The notes under the pieces are model-generated. The model was given only the letters and a program-made list of their open reading frames with translations, was not told where the DNA came from and searched no databases. This document shows, one piece after another, positions 46,750 to 57,076 of a stretch of 64,000 nt of DNA; position 1 is the first letter of the stretch; every line of letters begins with the position of its first letter. The position numbers were made by a program, and so were the translations under genes. Where the stretch lies: positions 124,001 through 188,000 of the forward strand of contig NZ_JANUEM010000003.1 of assembly GCF_024809855.1 (NCBI RefSeq). The letters are read 5' to 3'. The DNA comes from Rheinheimera pacifica. GTDB taxonomy: Bacteria > Pseudomonadota > Gammaproteobacteria > Enterobacterales > Alteromonadaceae.

Positions 46750-47586
46750 TTATTTAGTGGCAGGTTTGCGAAACTTCAGTGTCATGCGGTCACTTTCACC
46801 GATAGCCAGATATTTTTCTTTATCCTGCTCTTTTAAGCGCAGTACCGGCGGCAACGTCCAGACGCCGCCCGGATAATCTGCTGTATCTTTCGGATTGGCA
46901 TTTATTTCGCTGCTGCTGTCAAACACAAAACCGGCTTTTTCTGCCAGCGTAATGGTTAGCTGCTGTGGAAAATAGCCTGATTTCATCCACTCGCCGGTCA
47001 TTTTGCCGGCCGGTAAACGGTGTTCTACTACGCCCAATACGCCACCGGGTTTTAATGCGTTATAGAAGTCTTTAAAAATAGCAACCATACCGTCATCTCC
47101 GCCATTGCTATACCAGTTATGCAAATTGCGGAAGGTCAAAATCACATCGGCACTACCGGCAGGGGCAATGGCAGCGCTGTTGCCCGGCGCAAAATCGGTT
47201 AACTGTACGCGGTTATATATAGGGTTAGCGGCCAGCTTTTCGACAAAGGCAGCGCGGTTGCGTTTGTAATAATCAGAGGTGCTGTCGGCAGGGAAATGCG
47301 CCGCATAGTAAGTGCCGTGCTCAGCCAGTAATGGTGCCAGAATTTCAGTGTACCAGCCACCGCCCGGTGATATCTCTACTACAGTGCTGTCGGGCTTAAC
47401 TTCAAAAAACGCTAAGGTAGCTACCGGGTTACGGTATTTGTCGCGGGCGACATTGGCCGGGCTGCGAGTTTGATGGTCTACTGCCAATTGTAAGGCGGCA
47501 GTATTATCCGTTTTGCTGGCGTCAGCATGGGTCAGAGGGGTTAACAGAACAGCGGACAGCGCAAGAGCAAGTTTTATTGTTTTCAT
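46750..47586 (-). CDS. Exported SAM-dependent methyltransferase-like protein
   Basis: Start ATG 47586 (AGGGA upstream), 278 residues; a longer frame to 47661 is rejected because the signal peptide MKTIKLALALSAVLLTPLTHA begins here. A class-I methyltransferase fold follows: motif I VVEISPGGGWYTEILAP, ADVILTFRNLHNWY, and GGVLGVVEHRLP. A periplasmic location is odd for an enzyme that needs cytosolic SAM. The family (secreted methyltransferase-domain proteins) is widespread in proteobacteria but functionally untested. Confidence 0.85.
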   Translation of the reverse strand: MKTIKLALALSAVLLTPLTHADASKTDNTAALQLAVDHQTRSPANVARDKYRNPVATLAFFEVKPDSTVVEISPGGGWYTEILAPLLAEHGTYYAAHFPADSTSDYYKRNRAAFVEKLAANPIYNRVQLTDFAPGNSAAIAPAGSADVILTFRNLHNWYSNGGDDGMVAIFKDFYNALKPGGVLGVVEHRLPAGKMTGEWMKSGYFPQQLTITLAEKAGFVFDSSSEINANPKDTADYPGGVWTLPPVLRLKEQDKEKYLAIGESDRMTLKFRKPATK

Positions 47587-47701
47587 CTTCGTGGTTCCCT
47601 GTTGTAAAAGTGGCGCTAGTGTAGCAAAACAATCGCCAAAAAGCAGGTTACACCGCTGCATTAATCTATATTATTCGGATGGCCAGACTGCTATTTTATC
47701 G

Positions 47702-47730
47702 TCAACAAATGCGCAAGGCTATGCTAGAAT
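47702..47730 (+). promoter_or_regulatory. Candidate promoter for trmJ-cysE
   Basis: TCAACA (47702-47707), 17 bases, TAGAAT (47725-47730): four and five matches to consensus. It is 26 bases before the trmJ ATG. Confidence 0.5.
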
Positions 47731-47756
47731 GCCAGCCCTTTTACGCGGGAAGCCTT

Positions 47757-48509
47757 ATGTTAAACCAGATCCGTATCATTCTTGTGGGCACCACTCATAC
47801 CGGCAATATTGGTTCGGTGGCCCGCGCCATGAAAACCATGGGCTTATCAGAGCTGTATTTAGTGGCGCCCAAAGAGCTGCCAGACGGCCAGGCCTATGCG
47901 TTATCTGCTGGTGCCAGCGATATTTTAGCCAATGCTAAGGTATTTGATACGCTTGAACAGGCGATAAGAGATTGCAGTTTAGTTGTGGGCAGCAGCGCGC
48001 GTTCGCGTACCTTAAGCTGGCCTATGTTGGAGCCGCGTGAATGCGGTGTAAAAGCGGTGCACGAAGCGGCAACCCATCCGGTAGCGCTGGTGTTTGGCCG
48101 TGAAAGCAGTGGTTTAACCAATGGAGAGCTGCAATTGTGCAATTACCATGTTTGTATCCCGGCTAACCCGGAATACAGCTCGCTAAACCTGGCGATGGCA
48201 GTACAAATTGTAACTTACGAAGTGCGCATGGCCTGGCTGCAAAAAGAGTTACAGAAGCAAGCTACTACATCAACAGCTGACGATGTGGCTTATCCTAGCA
48301 GCGAGCAGATGAACAGCTTTTATCAGCATCTGGAACACACACTGAATGACACTGGCTTTATTATTAAGCAGCACCCTGGTGTGGTGATGACCAAACTGAA
48401 ACGTTTATTTACCCGGGCCCGGCCGGAAGAGGCTGAGTACAATATTTTGCGCGGCATTTTAACCTCGGTGCAGCGTTATGGCCGCAAAGTACAGGGTGAG
48501 AAGGAGTAG
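47757..48509 (+). CDS. trmJ: tRNA (cytidine/uridine-32-2'-O)-methyltransferase
   Basis: Start ATG 47757 ([19 protein letters not shown]), 250 residues; the upstream 26-residue extension is rejected as it overlaps the promoter. SpoU (SPOUT) knot motifs are [29 protein letters not shown] and [20 protein letters not shown]. It methylates the 2'-hydroxyl of nucleotide 32 in tRNAs. The cysE start follows 3 bases after its stop. Confidence 0.95.
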   Translation: MLNQIRIILVGTTHTGNIGSVARAMKTMGLSELYLVAPKELPDGQAYALSAGASDILANAKVFDTLEQAIRDCSLVVGSSARSRTLSWPMLEPRECGVKAVHEAATHPVALVFGRESSGLTNGELQLCNYHVCIPANPEYSSLNLAMAVQIVTYEVRMAWLQKELQKQATTSTADDVAYPSSEQMNSFYQHLEHTLNDTGFIIKQHPGVVMTKLKRLFTRARPEEAEYNILRGILTSVQRYGRKVQGEKE

Positions 48510-48512
48510 CGC

Positions 48513-49322
48513 ATGTTTGCCGGTATCAAAGAAGATATCAAAAGTGTGTTTGAACGCGACCCGGCTGCCCGTAGCAGCTTTGAGATACTGACCACTTACC
48601 CTGGTTTGCATGCCATCTGGTGGCATCGTGTTTGCCATAAGTTATGGCGCGGCAACTGGAAATGGCTGGCACGTTTTTTAAGCACTATTGCCCGCTGGCT
48701 AACCGGGGTAGAAATTCATCCTGGTGCCAAAATCGGCCGGCGCTTTTTTATCGATCATGGTATGGGTGTGGTGATAGGCGAAACCGCTGAAATTGGCGAT
48801 GACGTCACCCTGTATCATGGTGTAACACTGGGCGGTACAAGCTGGAATCCGGGCAAACGTCATCCCACGTTGGGTAACGGGGTGGTTATTGGTGCCGGTG
48901 CCAAGGTGCTGGGCCCGCTGTATGTCGGTGAAAATGCCCGTATTGGCTCTAATGCGGTAGTGGTAAAAGATGTACCAGACGGCGCCACTGTAATAGGTAT
49001 TCCCGGCCGTATTGTGGCTAAAGCCGATGTTGAGGTTAGTGCCGGGCGCAAACAACTGGCGCAAAAATTTGGTTTTGACGCCTATGCAGTGGCCGCCGAT
49101 AACCCCGATCCGGTAGCCAATGCCATTGGTCGCATGCTGGATCATATTCAATTGCTGGATACCAAAGTGGGTGAATTGTGCCACAGTGTCAATCAACTCG
49201 GTGGTAATGTCTGTGAAGAAGTACCGACAGTAAATATTGAAGAAGAAGACTTTAAATTAGCTGAACAGCGCGCGGCACAAGAGCGCAAACGTGACGTAGA
49301 AGCTTTTGATCCGACCATTTAA
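48513..49322 (+). CDS. cysE: Serine O-acetyltransferase
   Basis: 269 residues, GGAG ribosome site. An N-terminal helical SATase domain is followed by hexapeptide-repeat left-handed beta helix: [38 protein letters not shown], and [16 protein letters not shown]. It makes O-acetylserine for cysteine synthesis. Placement just before the isc operon ties cysteine supply to Fe-S cluster assembly; a co-transcript with trmJ is likely. Confidence 0.96.
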   Translation: MFAGIKEDIKSVFERDPAARSSFEILTTYPGLHAIWWHRVCHKLWRGNWKWLARFLSTIARWLTGVEIHPGAKIGRRFFIDHGMGVVIGETAEIGDDVTLYHGVTLGGTSWNPGKRHPTLGNGVVIGAGAKVLGPLYVGENARIGSNAVVVKDVPDGATVIGIPGRIVAKADVEVSAGRKQLAQKFGFDAYAVAADNPDPVANAIGRMLDHIQLLDTKVGELCHSVNQLGGNVCEEVPTVNIEEEDFKLAEQRAAQERKRDVEAFDPTI

Positions 49323-49339
49323 TGGAACCTTAACCCTGA

Positions 49340-49398
49340 ATACCTGACTAACACAGTAGGTTATTAATACTTGACTAAAACAGTCGGGAATGTACAAT
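49340..49398 (+). promoter_or_regulatory. iscR promoter with two tandem IscR type-1 sites
   Basis: Two 25-base sites match the type-1 consensus ATASYYGACTRwwwYAGTCRRSTAT: 49340-49364 and 49367-49391. The second covers the -35 box TTGACT (49371-49376); the -10 TACAAT is at 49393-49398 with a 16-base spacer. Holo-IscR binding here should repress the whole operon when Fe-S clusters are sufficient. E. coli autoregulates iscR in the same way. Confidence 0.9.
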
Positions 49399-49425
49399 GG
49401 CGCCATTGTTTTCAGGGAGCAAACC

Positions 49426-49908
49426 ATGAGATTAACATCGAAAGGCCGCTACGCGGTAACGGCTATGCTGGATGTAGCCTTACACACGGCAACCGGGCCG
49501 GTGCCACTTGCTGATATTTCAGAGCGTCAGGGCATTTCGTTGTCATATCTTGAACAGTTGTTTGCCCGTTTACGTAAACAGGGTTTGGTGAGCAGTGTAC
49601 GCGGGCCTGGCGGTGGTTATCAGCTGGGGCGTGAAGCGGGCAGTATTTCAGTATCAGACGTAATAAGCGCGGTGGATGAGTCGGTAGACGCTACCCGCTG
49701 CCAGGGCAAATCTGACTGCCATAGCGGTACGCGCTGTTTAACTCATACCCTGTGGAGTGACTTAAGCCACCGCATTGAAGACTTTCTTACCGGCATTACG
49801 CTGGGCGAGCTGGTAAATAAGCAAGATGTACAATACCTGGCAAAACGGCAGAACAGCCGTATTGTAAAAAATCCGGCAACTGATATCGAAGTCAGCTGCC
49901 AGCTGTAG
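49426..49908 (+). CDS. iscR: Fe-S sensing repressor IscR
   Basis: Start ATG 49426 ([20 protein letters not shown]) with GGGAG upstream; the in-frame 12-residue extension is rejected because it begins inside the promoter. 160 residues, Rrf2 family. Winged helix [23 protein letters not shown]. The cluster ligands are Cys-x5-Cys-x5-Cys in [16 protein letters not shown]. First gene of the isc operon. Confidence 0.97.
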   Translation: MRLTSKGRYAVTAMLDVALHTATGPVPLADISERQGISLSYLEQLFARLRKQGLVSSVRGPGGGYQLGREAGSISVSDVISAVDESVDATRCQGKSDCHSGTRCLTHTLWSDLSHRIEDFLTGITLGELVNKQDVQYLAKRQNSRIVKNPATDIEVSCQL

Positions 49909-49925
49909 GCAACACGGAGCAAATA

Positions 49926-51140
49926 ATGAAGCTACCTATTTATCTGGATTACGCTGCAACTACCCCGGTCGATGCCCGGGTAGCAGAAAAAATGATGCAG
50001 TTTTTAACAATGGACGGCGAGTTTGGTAACCCGGCGTCGCGTTCGCATCGTTTTGGCTGGCAAGCAGAAGAAGCGGTAGAAATTGCCCGCAGCCAGATTG
50101 CAGAGCTGGTAAATGCAGATCCACGTGAAATTGTATTTACCTCAGGTGCTACCGAATCGAATAATCTGGCCATTAAAGGCGCTGCCGATTTTTACCACAA
50201 AAAAGGCAAGCACCTGATCACGGTTAAAACTGAGCACAAAGCTACGCTGGACACTATGCGCCAGTTAGAGCGCGAAGGTTATGAGGTTACCTACCTTGAA
50301 CCACAAACCGATGGCCTGGTAACGGTTGCTATGCTGGAAGCGGCTATCCGGCCAGATACCAGTGTTGTCAGCGTAATGTTTGTTAACAACGAAATTGGTG
50401 TGGTGCAGGATATTGCCGCTATTGGCGAGCTATGCCGCAGCAAAGGTATTATTTTTCATGTAGATGCAGCTCAGGCAGCAAGCAAGCTGGATATTGACTT
50501 ACAAACGCTGAAAGTGGATTTAATGTCGTTCTCAGGCCACAAGGCTTATGGTCCTAAAGGCATAGGTGCCTTGTTTGTGCGGCGTAAACCACGTATTCGT
50601 TTAGAAGCACAGATGCACGGTGGCGGCCATGAGCGTGGTATGCGTTCAGGTACTTTACCAACCCACCAGATTGTTGCTATGGGCGAAGCTTTCCGGTTAG
50701 CGAAGCTGGAAATGCACGATGAAATTAAGCGTATTACTGCGCTGCGCGACAGGTTGATAAACGGCGTAAAAGATATTGAGCAGGTGTTTTTAAACGGTAA
50801 CCGCGAACACCGTGTGCCACATATTACCAATATCAGCTTTAACTATGTTGAAGGTGAGTCGCTGATTATGGCACTGAAAGATATCGCCGTATCGTCGGGC
50901 TCTGCCTGTACATCGGCCAGCCTGGAGCCATCATATGTACTGCGTGCCCTGGGCATGAGTGACGAGTTGGCACACAGCTCTATCCGTTTCAGTATCGGCC
51001 GTTACACCACCGAAGAGCAGATTGATCACACGATTAAAATTGTGCACCAGGCGATTGAAAAACTGCGTGCAATGTCGCCCCTGTGGGACATGTACAAAGA
51101 CGGCGTCGATTTAAACACTGTAGCCTGGGTTGCGCATTAA
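49926..51140 (+). CDS. iscS: Cysteine desulfurase IscS
   Basis: 404 residues, PLP-dependent. The PLP lysine is in [14 protein letters not shown]; the persulfide Cys is in [15 protein letters not shown]. It supplies sulfur to IscU and to tRNA thiolation. It follows iscR by 17 bases. Confidence 0.97.
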   Translation: MKLPIYLDYAATTPVDARVAEKMMQFLTMDGEFGNPASRSHRFGWQAEEAVEIARSQIAELVNADPREIVFTSGATESNNLAIKGAADFYHKKGKHLITVKTEHKATLDTMRQLEREGYEVTYLEPQTDGLVTVAMLEAAIRPDTSVVSVMFVNNEIGVVQDIAAIGELCRSKGIIFHVDAAQAASKLDIDLQTLKVDLMSFSGHKAYGPKGIGALFVRRKPRIRLEAQMHGGGHERGMRSGTLPTHQIVAMGEAFRLAKLEMHDEIKRITALRDRLINGVKDIEQVFLNGNREHRVPHITNISFNYVEGESLIMALKDIAVSSGSACTSASLEPSYVLRALGMSDELAHSSIRFSIGRYTTEEQIDHTIKIVHQAIEKLRAMSPLWDMYKDGVDLNTVAWVAH

Positions 51141-51170
51141 GCGCGCTGGCTGCATACAGAGGTAACTATC

Positions 51171-51554
51171 ATGGCATACAGTAATAAAGTAATCGATCAC
51201 TACGAAAACCCACGCAATGTTGGCTCATTTGATAAAGATGATGCCAGTGTTGCCACCGGTATGGTAGGCGCACCAGCATGTGGCGACGTAATGAAGCTGC
51301 AAATTAAAGTAAACGCTGACGGTATTATCGAAGATGCAAAATTTAAAACCTATGGCTGTGGCAGTGCTATTGCTTCCAGTTCTCTGGTAACAGAGTGGGT
51401 TAAAGGTAAAAGCCTGGATGAAGCGCAGCAAATTAAAAATACTGACATTGCTCAGGAGCTGGCGTTGCCACCGGTGAAAATTCACTGCTCTATTCTGGCA
51501 GAAGATGCCATTAAAGCAGCGATTGCTGATTATAAGCAAAAACACGGAGGCTAA
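51171..51554 (+). CDS. iscU: Fe-S cluster scaffold IscU
   Basis: 127 residues with the three scaffold cysteines ([32 protein letters not shown]) and the HscA recognition motif LPPVK just before the last one. The cluster is built here and released by HscA/HscB. Confidence 0.97.
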   Translation: MAYSNKVIDHYENPRNVGSFDKDDASVATGMVGAPACGDVMKLQIKVNADGIIEDAKFKTYGCGSAIASSSLVTEWVKGKSLDEAQQIKNTDIAQELALPPVKIHCSILAEDAIKAAIADYKQKHGG

Positions 51555-51559
51555 GCATT

Positions 51560-51883
51560 ATGGCTATTTCGATGACAACGGCAGCCGCCGATCGGGTACG
51601 CAGTTTTTTGCAAAACCGTGGTAAAGGTGTGGGCTTACGGGTAGGTGTAAAAACTACCGGTTGCTCGGGCCTGGCTTATGTACTGGAGTTTGTCGATACG
51701 CTTAACGATGATGATCAGGTGTTTGAACAAGACGACCTGAAGCTGATAGTCGATGGCAAAAGCCTGGTGTACATAGATGGCACCCAGCTGGACTTTGTTA
51801 AAGAAGGCCTGAATGAAGGTTTTCAGTTTAACAACCCCAACGTTAACGGCGAATGTGGTTGTGGCGAAAGCTTTACTGTTTAA
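51560..51883 (+). CDS. iscA: Fe-S assembly A-type carrier IscA
   Basis: 107 residues with the three conserved cysteines in [13 protein letters not shown] and GECGCGESF. Five bases separate it from iscU. It passes clusters or iron to apo-targets, especially 4Fe-4S enzymes such as IspG encoded further on. Confidence 0.96.
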   Translation: MAISMTTAAADRVRSFLQNRGKGVGLRVGVKTTGCSGLAYVLEFVDTLNDDDQVFEQDDLKLIVDGKSLVYIDGTQLDFVKEGLNEGFQFNNPNVNGECGCGESFTV

Positions 51884-51924
51884 CTGCGTGTTCCAGGTAA
51901 TTAATTTAAACATCTAAGGGCCGG

Positions 51925-52449
51925 ATGAATTACTTTCAGCTGTTTAACCTGCCGGCGAAGTTCGACCTCGACTTAACTGAGCTGGGGTCGCGCTACCTTA
52001 AGCTGCAAAAGCAGTTTCATCCGGATCAGCACAGTAGTGGCTCTGAGCGGGACAAACTATTGGCCGTGCAACAAACGGCCAATATTAACGACGCTTATCA
52101 CAGTTTAAAGCAGCCACTATTGCGGGCCGAACATTTGCTGGCACTGCGCGGTTTAAAAATAAGCCATGAGCAGCGCAGCTTTACTGATCCGCTGTTTTTA
52201 ATGCAGCAAATGGAACTGCGTGAGCAACTGGCTGAAATAGAGCAAAGCGCAGATCCCGATGCAGTTATTGACGATATAGAGCGCCAGTTGCAGCAGCAGA
52301 AAAAACAGTTGTTACAGCAACTGGCTACGGCGTTAGACAGTGAAACCGCTGAGCAGGATCACCTGGCGGCAGACCTTATTCGTAAACTAAAATTCTTCTT
52401 CAAGCTGCAGCAAGAGCTGGAGCTGATTGAACAGCAACTACAAGACTAA
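51925..52449 (+). CDS. hscB: Co-chaperone HscB
   Basis: 174 residues; J domain with HPD at residues 32-34 ([10 protein letters not shown]), then the HscB C-terminal helical bundle ([12 protein letters not shown]). It stimulates HscA ATPase and delivers IscU. hscA starts 8 bases later. Confidence 0.95.
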   Translation: MNYFQLFNLPAKFDLDLTELGSRYLKLQKQFHPDQHSSGSERDKLLAVQQTANINDAYHSLKQPLLRAEHLLALRGLKISHEQRSFTDPLFLMQQMELREQLAEIEQSADPDAVIDDIERQLQQQKKQLLQQLATALDSETAEQDHLAADLIRKLKFFFKLQQELELIEQQLQD

Positions 52450-52457
52450 ACAACACT

Positions 52458-54311
52458 ATGCTATTACAAATCGCAGAGCCCGGACAAAGCGCTGCGCCGC
52501 ATCAGCACAAGCTGGCGGCCGGTATTGACCTTGGTACCACCAACTCACTGGTGGCAACAGTACGCAGTGGTGAAGCCAAAACACTGGTTAACAGCCAGGG
52601 GCGCGATATGCTGCCATCAGTAGTGCGTTATACCGCTGATAGCGTAGTGGTAGGTTACGCAGCTATGGCCGCAGCAGTAGATGACGCTGAAAACACCATA
52701 GTGTCGGTAAAACGGCTGATGGGTAAAGGTTATAATGAAACTCTGGCGCTAAAAGACAAAGTGCCGTATCAGCTTATCGATCAGCAAGGTTTAGTTGCCA
52801 TTAACACCGTGCAGGGCGTAAAAAACCCGGTGGAAGTATCAGCTGAAATTCTGGCCACGCTTGCCAACACCGCCAGTGAAACCTTAGGTGGCGAATTAAA
52901 CGGCGTGGTTATAACGGTACCAGCCTATTTTGATGACGCCCAGCGCCAGGCCACTAAAGATGCCGCTAAACTGGCCGGGCTGAATGTGATGCGCCTGTTA
53001 AATGAGCCTACCGCAGCAGCACTGGCCTACGGCCTTGATTCCGGTCAGGAAGGTGTGATTGCCGTATATGATTTAGGCGGCGGTACCTTTGATATCTCTA
53101 TTCTGCGTTTACGTCGCGGTGTGTTTGAAGTACTGGCCACCGGCGGTGATTCTGCCCTGGGTGGTGATGATTTCGACCATGCTATTGTCAGTTATTTGCA
53201 GCAACAGACCGGTGAGGCACAGTTGTCGCACCAGGCCATGCGGCAGTACTTAACCACCGCACGCAATATTAAAGAGCAATTAACCGGCAGTGATACGGTA
53301 AGTTTTTCTCTGCCTGTGACGGGCAGCCAGTTCAGCGGCACCCTCAGTAAAGCAGAATTTGAGCAGTTGATCGCACCGCTGGTTAAAAAGACCATTCGTG
53401 CCTGCCGTCAGGTGCTGCGTGACGCGGGTTTAACCAGCGATGACATTGTTAAAGTGGTGATGGTTGGCGGTTCTACCCGTGTGCCTCTAGTGCGCAGCGA
53501 AGTGGCTACGTTTTTTGCCACTGAACCGCTTACGTCAATTGATCCGGATAAAGTGGTTGCAATAGGTGCGGCCATTCAGGCCAATGTGCTGGTAGGCAAT
53601 AAAGCTGAAGGCGATACCCTGTTGCTGGATGTGATCCCGTTATCACTTGGTCTTGAAACCATGGGCGGGCTAACCGAAAAGATTATTCCGCGTAATACCG
53701 TTATACCGGTGGCGCGGGCGCAGGAATTTACCACCTTTAAAGATGGCCAAACCGCGATGGCACTACATGTGGTGCAGGGCGAGCGGGAACTGGTAGAAGA
53801 CTGCCGCTCACTGGCGCGCTTTGAATTACGCGGTATACCACCGCTGCCAGCCGGTGGTGCGCATATCCGTGTAACTTTTCAGGTAGATGCCGACGGTTTA
53901 TTAAGCGTAACCGCGCAGGAAAAATCCACCGGTGTGCAGGCCAATATTCAGGTTAAGCCATCTTACGGTTTAAGCGATGATCAGGTTGCCACTATGCTAA
54001 AAGGCTCAATGCAATACGCGCGGCAGGATATGCAGTTGCGGTTATTGCGTGAGCAGCAGGTAGAAGCCGAGCGTGTGCTTGAAGCCGTGTCGCAGGCACT
54101 TAAAGCTGATGCGGCTTTGTTAAGCGCGCAGGAGCTGACAACAATTAACCAGGCGCTGACAACTCTTGCCAGCGTAAAACAAGGCGACGATACCGCAGCT
54201 ATCAAAGCGGCGATTGAGCACACCAACACATTAACTGATGACTTTGCCGCCCGGCGCATGGATAAATCAATCCGCAGTGCGTTAACAGGCCATAACGTGG
54301 ACGAGGTATAA
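52458..54311 (+). CDS. hscA: Hsp70-type chaperone HscA
   Basis: 617 residues. Nucleotide domain motifs [30 protein letters not shown] and [14 protein letters not shown]; substrate domain follows from about residue 390 with [16 protein letters not shown]. It specialises in IscU through LPPVK, speeding cluster transfer. The fdx gene starts 3 bases after its stop. Confidence 0.97.
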   Translation: MLLQIAEPGQSAAPHQHKLAAGIDLGTTNSLVATVRSGEAKTLVNSQGRDMLPSVVRYTADSVVVGYAAMAAAVDDAENTIVSVKRLMGKGYNETLALKDKVPYQLIDQQGLVAINTVQGVKNPVEVSAEILATLANTASETLGGELNGVVITVPAYFDDAQRQATKDAAKLAGLNVMRLLNEPTAAALAYGLDSGQEGVIAVYDLGGGTFDISILRLRRGVFEVLATGGDSALGGDDFDHAIVSYLQQQTGEAQLSHQAMRQYLTTARNIKEQLTGSDTVSFSLPVTGSQFSGTLSKAEFEQLIAPLVKKTIRACRQVLRDAGLTSDDIVKVVMVGGSTRVPLVRSEVATFFATEPLTSIDPDKVVAIGAAIQANVLVGNKAEGDTLLLDVIPLSLGLETMGGLTEKIIPRNTVIPVARAQEFTTFKDGQTAMALHVVQGERELVEDCRSLARFELRGIPPLPAGGAHIRVTFQVDADGLLSVTAQEKSTGVQANIQVKPSYGLSDDQVATMLKGSMQYARQDMQLRLLREQQVEAERVLEAVSQALKADAALLSAQELTTINQALTTLASVKQGDDTAAIKAAIEHTNTLTDDFAARRMDKSIRSALTGHNVDEV

Positions 54312-54314
54312 CAA

Positions 54315-54653
54315 ATGCCACAAATCGTATTTTTACCCCATGCCGAGCTGTGTCCCGAAGGCGCCGCAATTGAAGCCAAAGCTGGTGAAACGGTACTGGA
54401 TGTGGCGCTGCGCAGTGGTATTTCGATAGAACACGCCTGCGAGAAATCCTGTGCCTGCACTACCTGTCATGTCATTGTGCGCGAAGGTTTTTATTCACTG
54501 AATGAAAGCGAAGAACTCGAAGACGATATGCTGGATAAAGCCTGGGGGCTGGAGCCGGAATCACGTTTAGGTTGCCAGGCACGTATAGCCGATGAAGATC
54601 TGGTGGTAGAAATTCCAAAGTACACCGTCAATATGGTCAGCGAAGGCCACTAA
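54315..54653 (+). CDS. fdx: ISC-type 2Fe-2S ferredoxin
   Basis: 112 residues with cluster ligands in HACEKSCACTTCHVI (Cys-x5-Cys-x2-Cys) and the fourth in SRLGCQARI. It donates electrons to cluster assembly, with Fpr (28489-29232) the likely reductase. No iscX follows; a terminator does. Confidence 0.96.
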   Translation: MPQIVFLPHAELCPEGAAIEAKAGETVLDVALRSGISIEHACEKSCACTTCHVIVREGFYSLNESEELEDDMLDKAWGLEPESRLGCQARIADEDLVVEIPKYTVNMVSEGH

Positions 54654-54672
54654 TTTACCTGCTCTGGTAACG

Positions 54673-54697
54673 AAACGGCCTGCAGGGCCGTTTTTTT
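54673..54697 (+). terminator. Terminator of the isc operon
   Basis: AAACGGCC (54673-54680), 5-base loop, GGCCGTTT (54686-54693) and a run of seven T. Confidence 0.93.
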
Positions 54698-54799
54698 ATG
54701 CCAATAATCTGCGATTACTCAATAAAACCAGCACTTTGCTGGTGATTAGTAAAGCTTGGGCTAGGATCTGAAAGACAACGATAAAAAAACGGAGTAACC

Positions 54800-55954
54800 A
54801 TGCTAAAAAAATCTCTGATAGCGGTGGCGTTATCAACTTTGCTGGCCGCACCGGCGCACGCCGATTTGACAATAAATGGCTTTGCGTCAATTAAAGCCGG
54901 TATAACACTGGACAGCGACGACAGCCTCTATGGCTATGATGACAGCCTGGACTTTAAAAACGAGAGTTTATTTGCTGTACAGCTAATGTCAGATTTAGGC
55001 GAAAAGCTGTCTGTTACGGCACAGCTAATGGGCCGTGGCGCAGAAGACTTTGATGTTGAATTTGAATGGGCTTTTATCAGTTATCAGCTTACTGACGAAA
55101 TACGTATTAATGCCGGGCGTTTACGCACACCATTTTATAAATACTCTGACTTTCGTGATGTAGGGTACGCCTACGACTGGTTGCGGGTGCCGCAAAGTGT
55201 TTATGGCCTGGGCTTTGATAATATCGAGGGCATATCTTTTTATCACACCACGCAGTTAGGCAGCTTTGATTCAAACCTGCAGCTGATTGCCGGTGCCTAT
55301 GACGGCGATGCCACAGTCAGCGGTAATAGTGTTGATGCCGAAATTAAAAACGTGCTGGGCGTTGCCTGGGAGTTAGGGCGCGACTGGTATAGCCTGCGTG
55401 CGGCCTATTTAAGAGGCAAAGTAACGATTGATGCTCAAAGCGCTGAGTTACAGCCCGGTGTTACTTTTGGTGATTTTTTCACAGGTTTGTCCGGCGCAGG
55501 CTTTGGTGCACTGGTAAACGGGATAGATATTAATGAAGAAGACGGTGCGTTTTTTGGCCTGGGTTTTACCGCCGACAAAAACGACTGGCTGCTGGTGGCG
55601 GAATACACCACAGTAAAAGTGGATAACAGTTTTATTGCCGATCAGAAAAATTTCTATGTATCAGTTGGCCATCGTTTTGATGTCATAACGCCATATTTTT
55701 CTTATGAAAAAGAAGATAATGAGGCCAAAACAGAAATTTACACCCCTTACCTGGCAACATTGCCACCACAATTGTTAATCCCGGTAGCGGGTATTGTGCA
55801 AAGCCAGGCCCGTAAAGCTACCACGTATAATCTGGGTTTACGGTACGACTTCCATCCTTCAGCAGCGTTTAAACTACAGTACAGCTCTGAAGATAATAAA
55901 ATCGCTGATCTGCGTCAGGACGTGCTGGCGTTTGGCGTAGATTTAGTATTTTAA
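54800..55954 (+). CDS. Porin-like outer-membrane beta-barrel
   Basis: 384 residues, cleavable signal peptide (1-21; ending APAHA), then alternating short beta strands and a C-terminal Phe (DLVF), the outer-membrane insertion signal. The early LTINGFASIKAGITLDSDD and RINAGRLRTPFYKYSDFRD resemble a class of Alteromonas/Shewanella porins. A 7-bp hairpin (54727-54743) and CGGAG ribosome site precede it. The next gene, 9 bases downstream, encodes a small phosphate-binding-like protein, so the pair may handle anionic nutrients. Confidence 0.88.
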   Translation: MLKKSLIAVALSTLLAAPAHADLTINGFASIKAGITLDSDDSLYGYDDSLDFKNESLFAVQLMSDLGEKLSVTAQLMGRGAEDFDVEFEWAFISYQLTDEIRINAGRLRTPFYKYSDFRDVGYAYDWLRVPQSVYGLGFDNIEGISFYHTTQLGSFDSNLQLIAGAYDGDATVSGNSVDAEIKNVLGVAWELGRDWYSLRAAYLRGKVTIDAQSAELQPGVTFGDFFTGLSGAGFGALVNGIDINEEDGAFFGLGFTADKNDWLLVAEYTTVKVDNSFIADQKNFYVSVGHRFDVITPYFSYEKEDNEAKTEIYTPYLATLPPQLLIPVAGIVQSQARKATTYNLGLRYDFHPSAAFKLQYSSEDNKIADLRQDVLAFGVDLVF

Positions 55955-55963
55955 GGAGGCGCC

Positions 55964-56377
55964 ATGCGTGCAATTAAAACAGTTTTGTTGCTGGCAACCA
56001 TTTTATCCGGTAGTGCCGTTGCAGATATTGCTGTAGTGGTAAACCCGGCTAATGCTAATGCCGTATCAGCAGATGATTTAAACCGCTTGTTTTTAGGCCG
56101 GGCCAGCAGCTTTGCTGATGGCAGTAAAGCCACACCACTGAATATGGCAGAAGGCAAAACGGCGCGGGACGAGTTTGACAGTAAAGTGCTAAACCGCTCT
56201 GCTGCCCAGCTAAAAGCGTACTGGTCAAAGCTGGTGTTTACCGGTAAGGGCACACCACCCAAAGAACTGGCCGATGATGCTGCTGTAAAAGCCGCAGTTG
56301 CTGCCGACAGCAGTGCTATTGGCTATATCAGTAGCAGTAGTGTTGATAGCACTGTGAAAGTGGTTGCCAGCTTCTAG
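55964..56377 (+). CDS. Small periplasmic PstS-like (PBP-fold) protein
   Basis: 137 residues with a signal peptide (1-20, ending GSAVA). The core VNPANANAVSADDLNRLFLGR and DSSAIGYISSSSVDSTVKVV resemble one lobe of a phosphate-binding PstS protein, about half the normal length. It has an AGGAGG ribosome site and follows the porin gene by 9 bases. No ABC transporter is adjacent, so it cannot be assumed to feed an import system. Likely an accessory protein of the porin or a sensor; function unproven. Confidence 0.82.
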   Translation: MRAIKTVLLLATILSGSAVADIAVVVNPANANAVSADDLNRLFLGRASSFADGSKATPLNMAEGKTARDEFDSKVLNRSAAQLKAYWSKLVFTGKGTPPKELADDAAVKAAVAADSSAIGYISSSSVDSTVKVVASF

Positions 56378-56395
56378 CCACCGCATTGTCATACT

Positions 56396-56440
56396 AAGCC
56401 GCGATACTGATGGTGCAATACCTGAGTTCGCGGCTTTTTT
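56396..56440 (+). terminator. Terminator after the porin pair
   Basis: AAGCCGCGA (56396-56404) pairs with TCGCGGCTT (56428-56436) and is followed by TTTT; the 23-base loop is unusually long. Confidence 0.75.
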
Positions 56441-56474
56441 GTCAGCAAAAATAGGTTTTTTTTTGCAACTAGCG

Positions 56475-56480
56475 TATAAT
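56475..56480 (+). promoter_or_regulatory. Perfect -10 box for ndk
   Basis: TATAAT at 56475-56480, 59 bases before the ndk ATG. No good -35 at 17 bases (TAGGTT at best); a long T tract just upstream may act as an UP-like element. Confidence 0.55.
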
Positions 56481-56538
56481 TTGCCGCCTTAAATTTGAAT
56501 CATTCAGTTTAATTACCAACTTAAATCAGGAGCCTGTT

Positions 56539-56970
56539 ATGGCGTTAGAGCGTACTTTTTCAATTATCAAGCCGGATGCTGTTGCCAAGAACGTAATCGG
56601 TGCTATTTACAACCGTTTTGAGTCTGCCGGTTTACGTATCGTTGCTGCTAAAATGCTACACTTAAGCAAAGAGCAAGCTGAAGGTTTCTATGCAGAACAC
56701 AGCGCACGTCCATTCTTCGGTGCTTTAGTGTCTTTTATGACGTCAGGCCCGGTTATGGTGCAAGTGCTGGAAGGTGAAGACGCCGTGCGTAAGAACCGCG
56801 AAATCATGGGTGCGACTAACCCGAAAGATGCACTGGCCGGTACTTTACGTGCTGACTATGCTGCCAGCATCGATGAGAACGCTGTTCACGGTTCAGACGC
56901 TGCTGCTTCTGCTGCGCGTGAAATTGCTTACTTCTTCACTGAAGCTGAGCTGTGTGCCCGTACCCGTTAA
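56539..56970 (+). CDS. ndk: Nucleoside diphosphate kinase
   Basis: 143 residues, [15 protein letters not shown] start and the phospho-His motif NAVHGSDAA near residue 117. AGGAG ribosome site. It equilibrates nucleoside triphosphate pools. Monocistronic or read into rlmN through a hairpin with no T tract. Confidence 0.97.
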   Translation: MALERTFSIIKPDAVAKNVIGAIYNRFESAGLRIVAAKMLHLSKEQAEGFYAEHSARPFFGALVSFMTSGPVMVQVLEGEDAVRKNREIMGATNPKDALAGTLRADYAASIDENAVHGSDAAASAAREIAYFFTEAELCARTR

Positions 56971-56993
56971 GCGTTAATCGCCGACGGTAACGG

Positions 56994-57019
56994 ACTAAGG
57001 GGGCAACAGCCCCCTTAGT
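56994..57019 (+). terminator. Hairpin after ndk
   Basis: Perfect 11-bp stem ACTAAGGGGGC/GCCCCCTTAGT (56994-57004 and 57009-57019) with an AACA loop. No T run follows, so it may slow rather than stop transcription, or protect the ndk 3' end. Confidence 0.6.
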
Positions 57020-57076
57020 GCATGTTGGTACAGTGTTTTATGGCTATTGTTTATTGTGGTAAGGAGCGCTCTGCAA

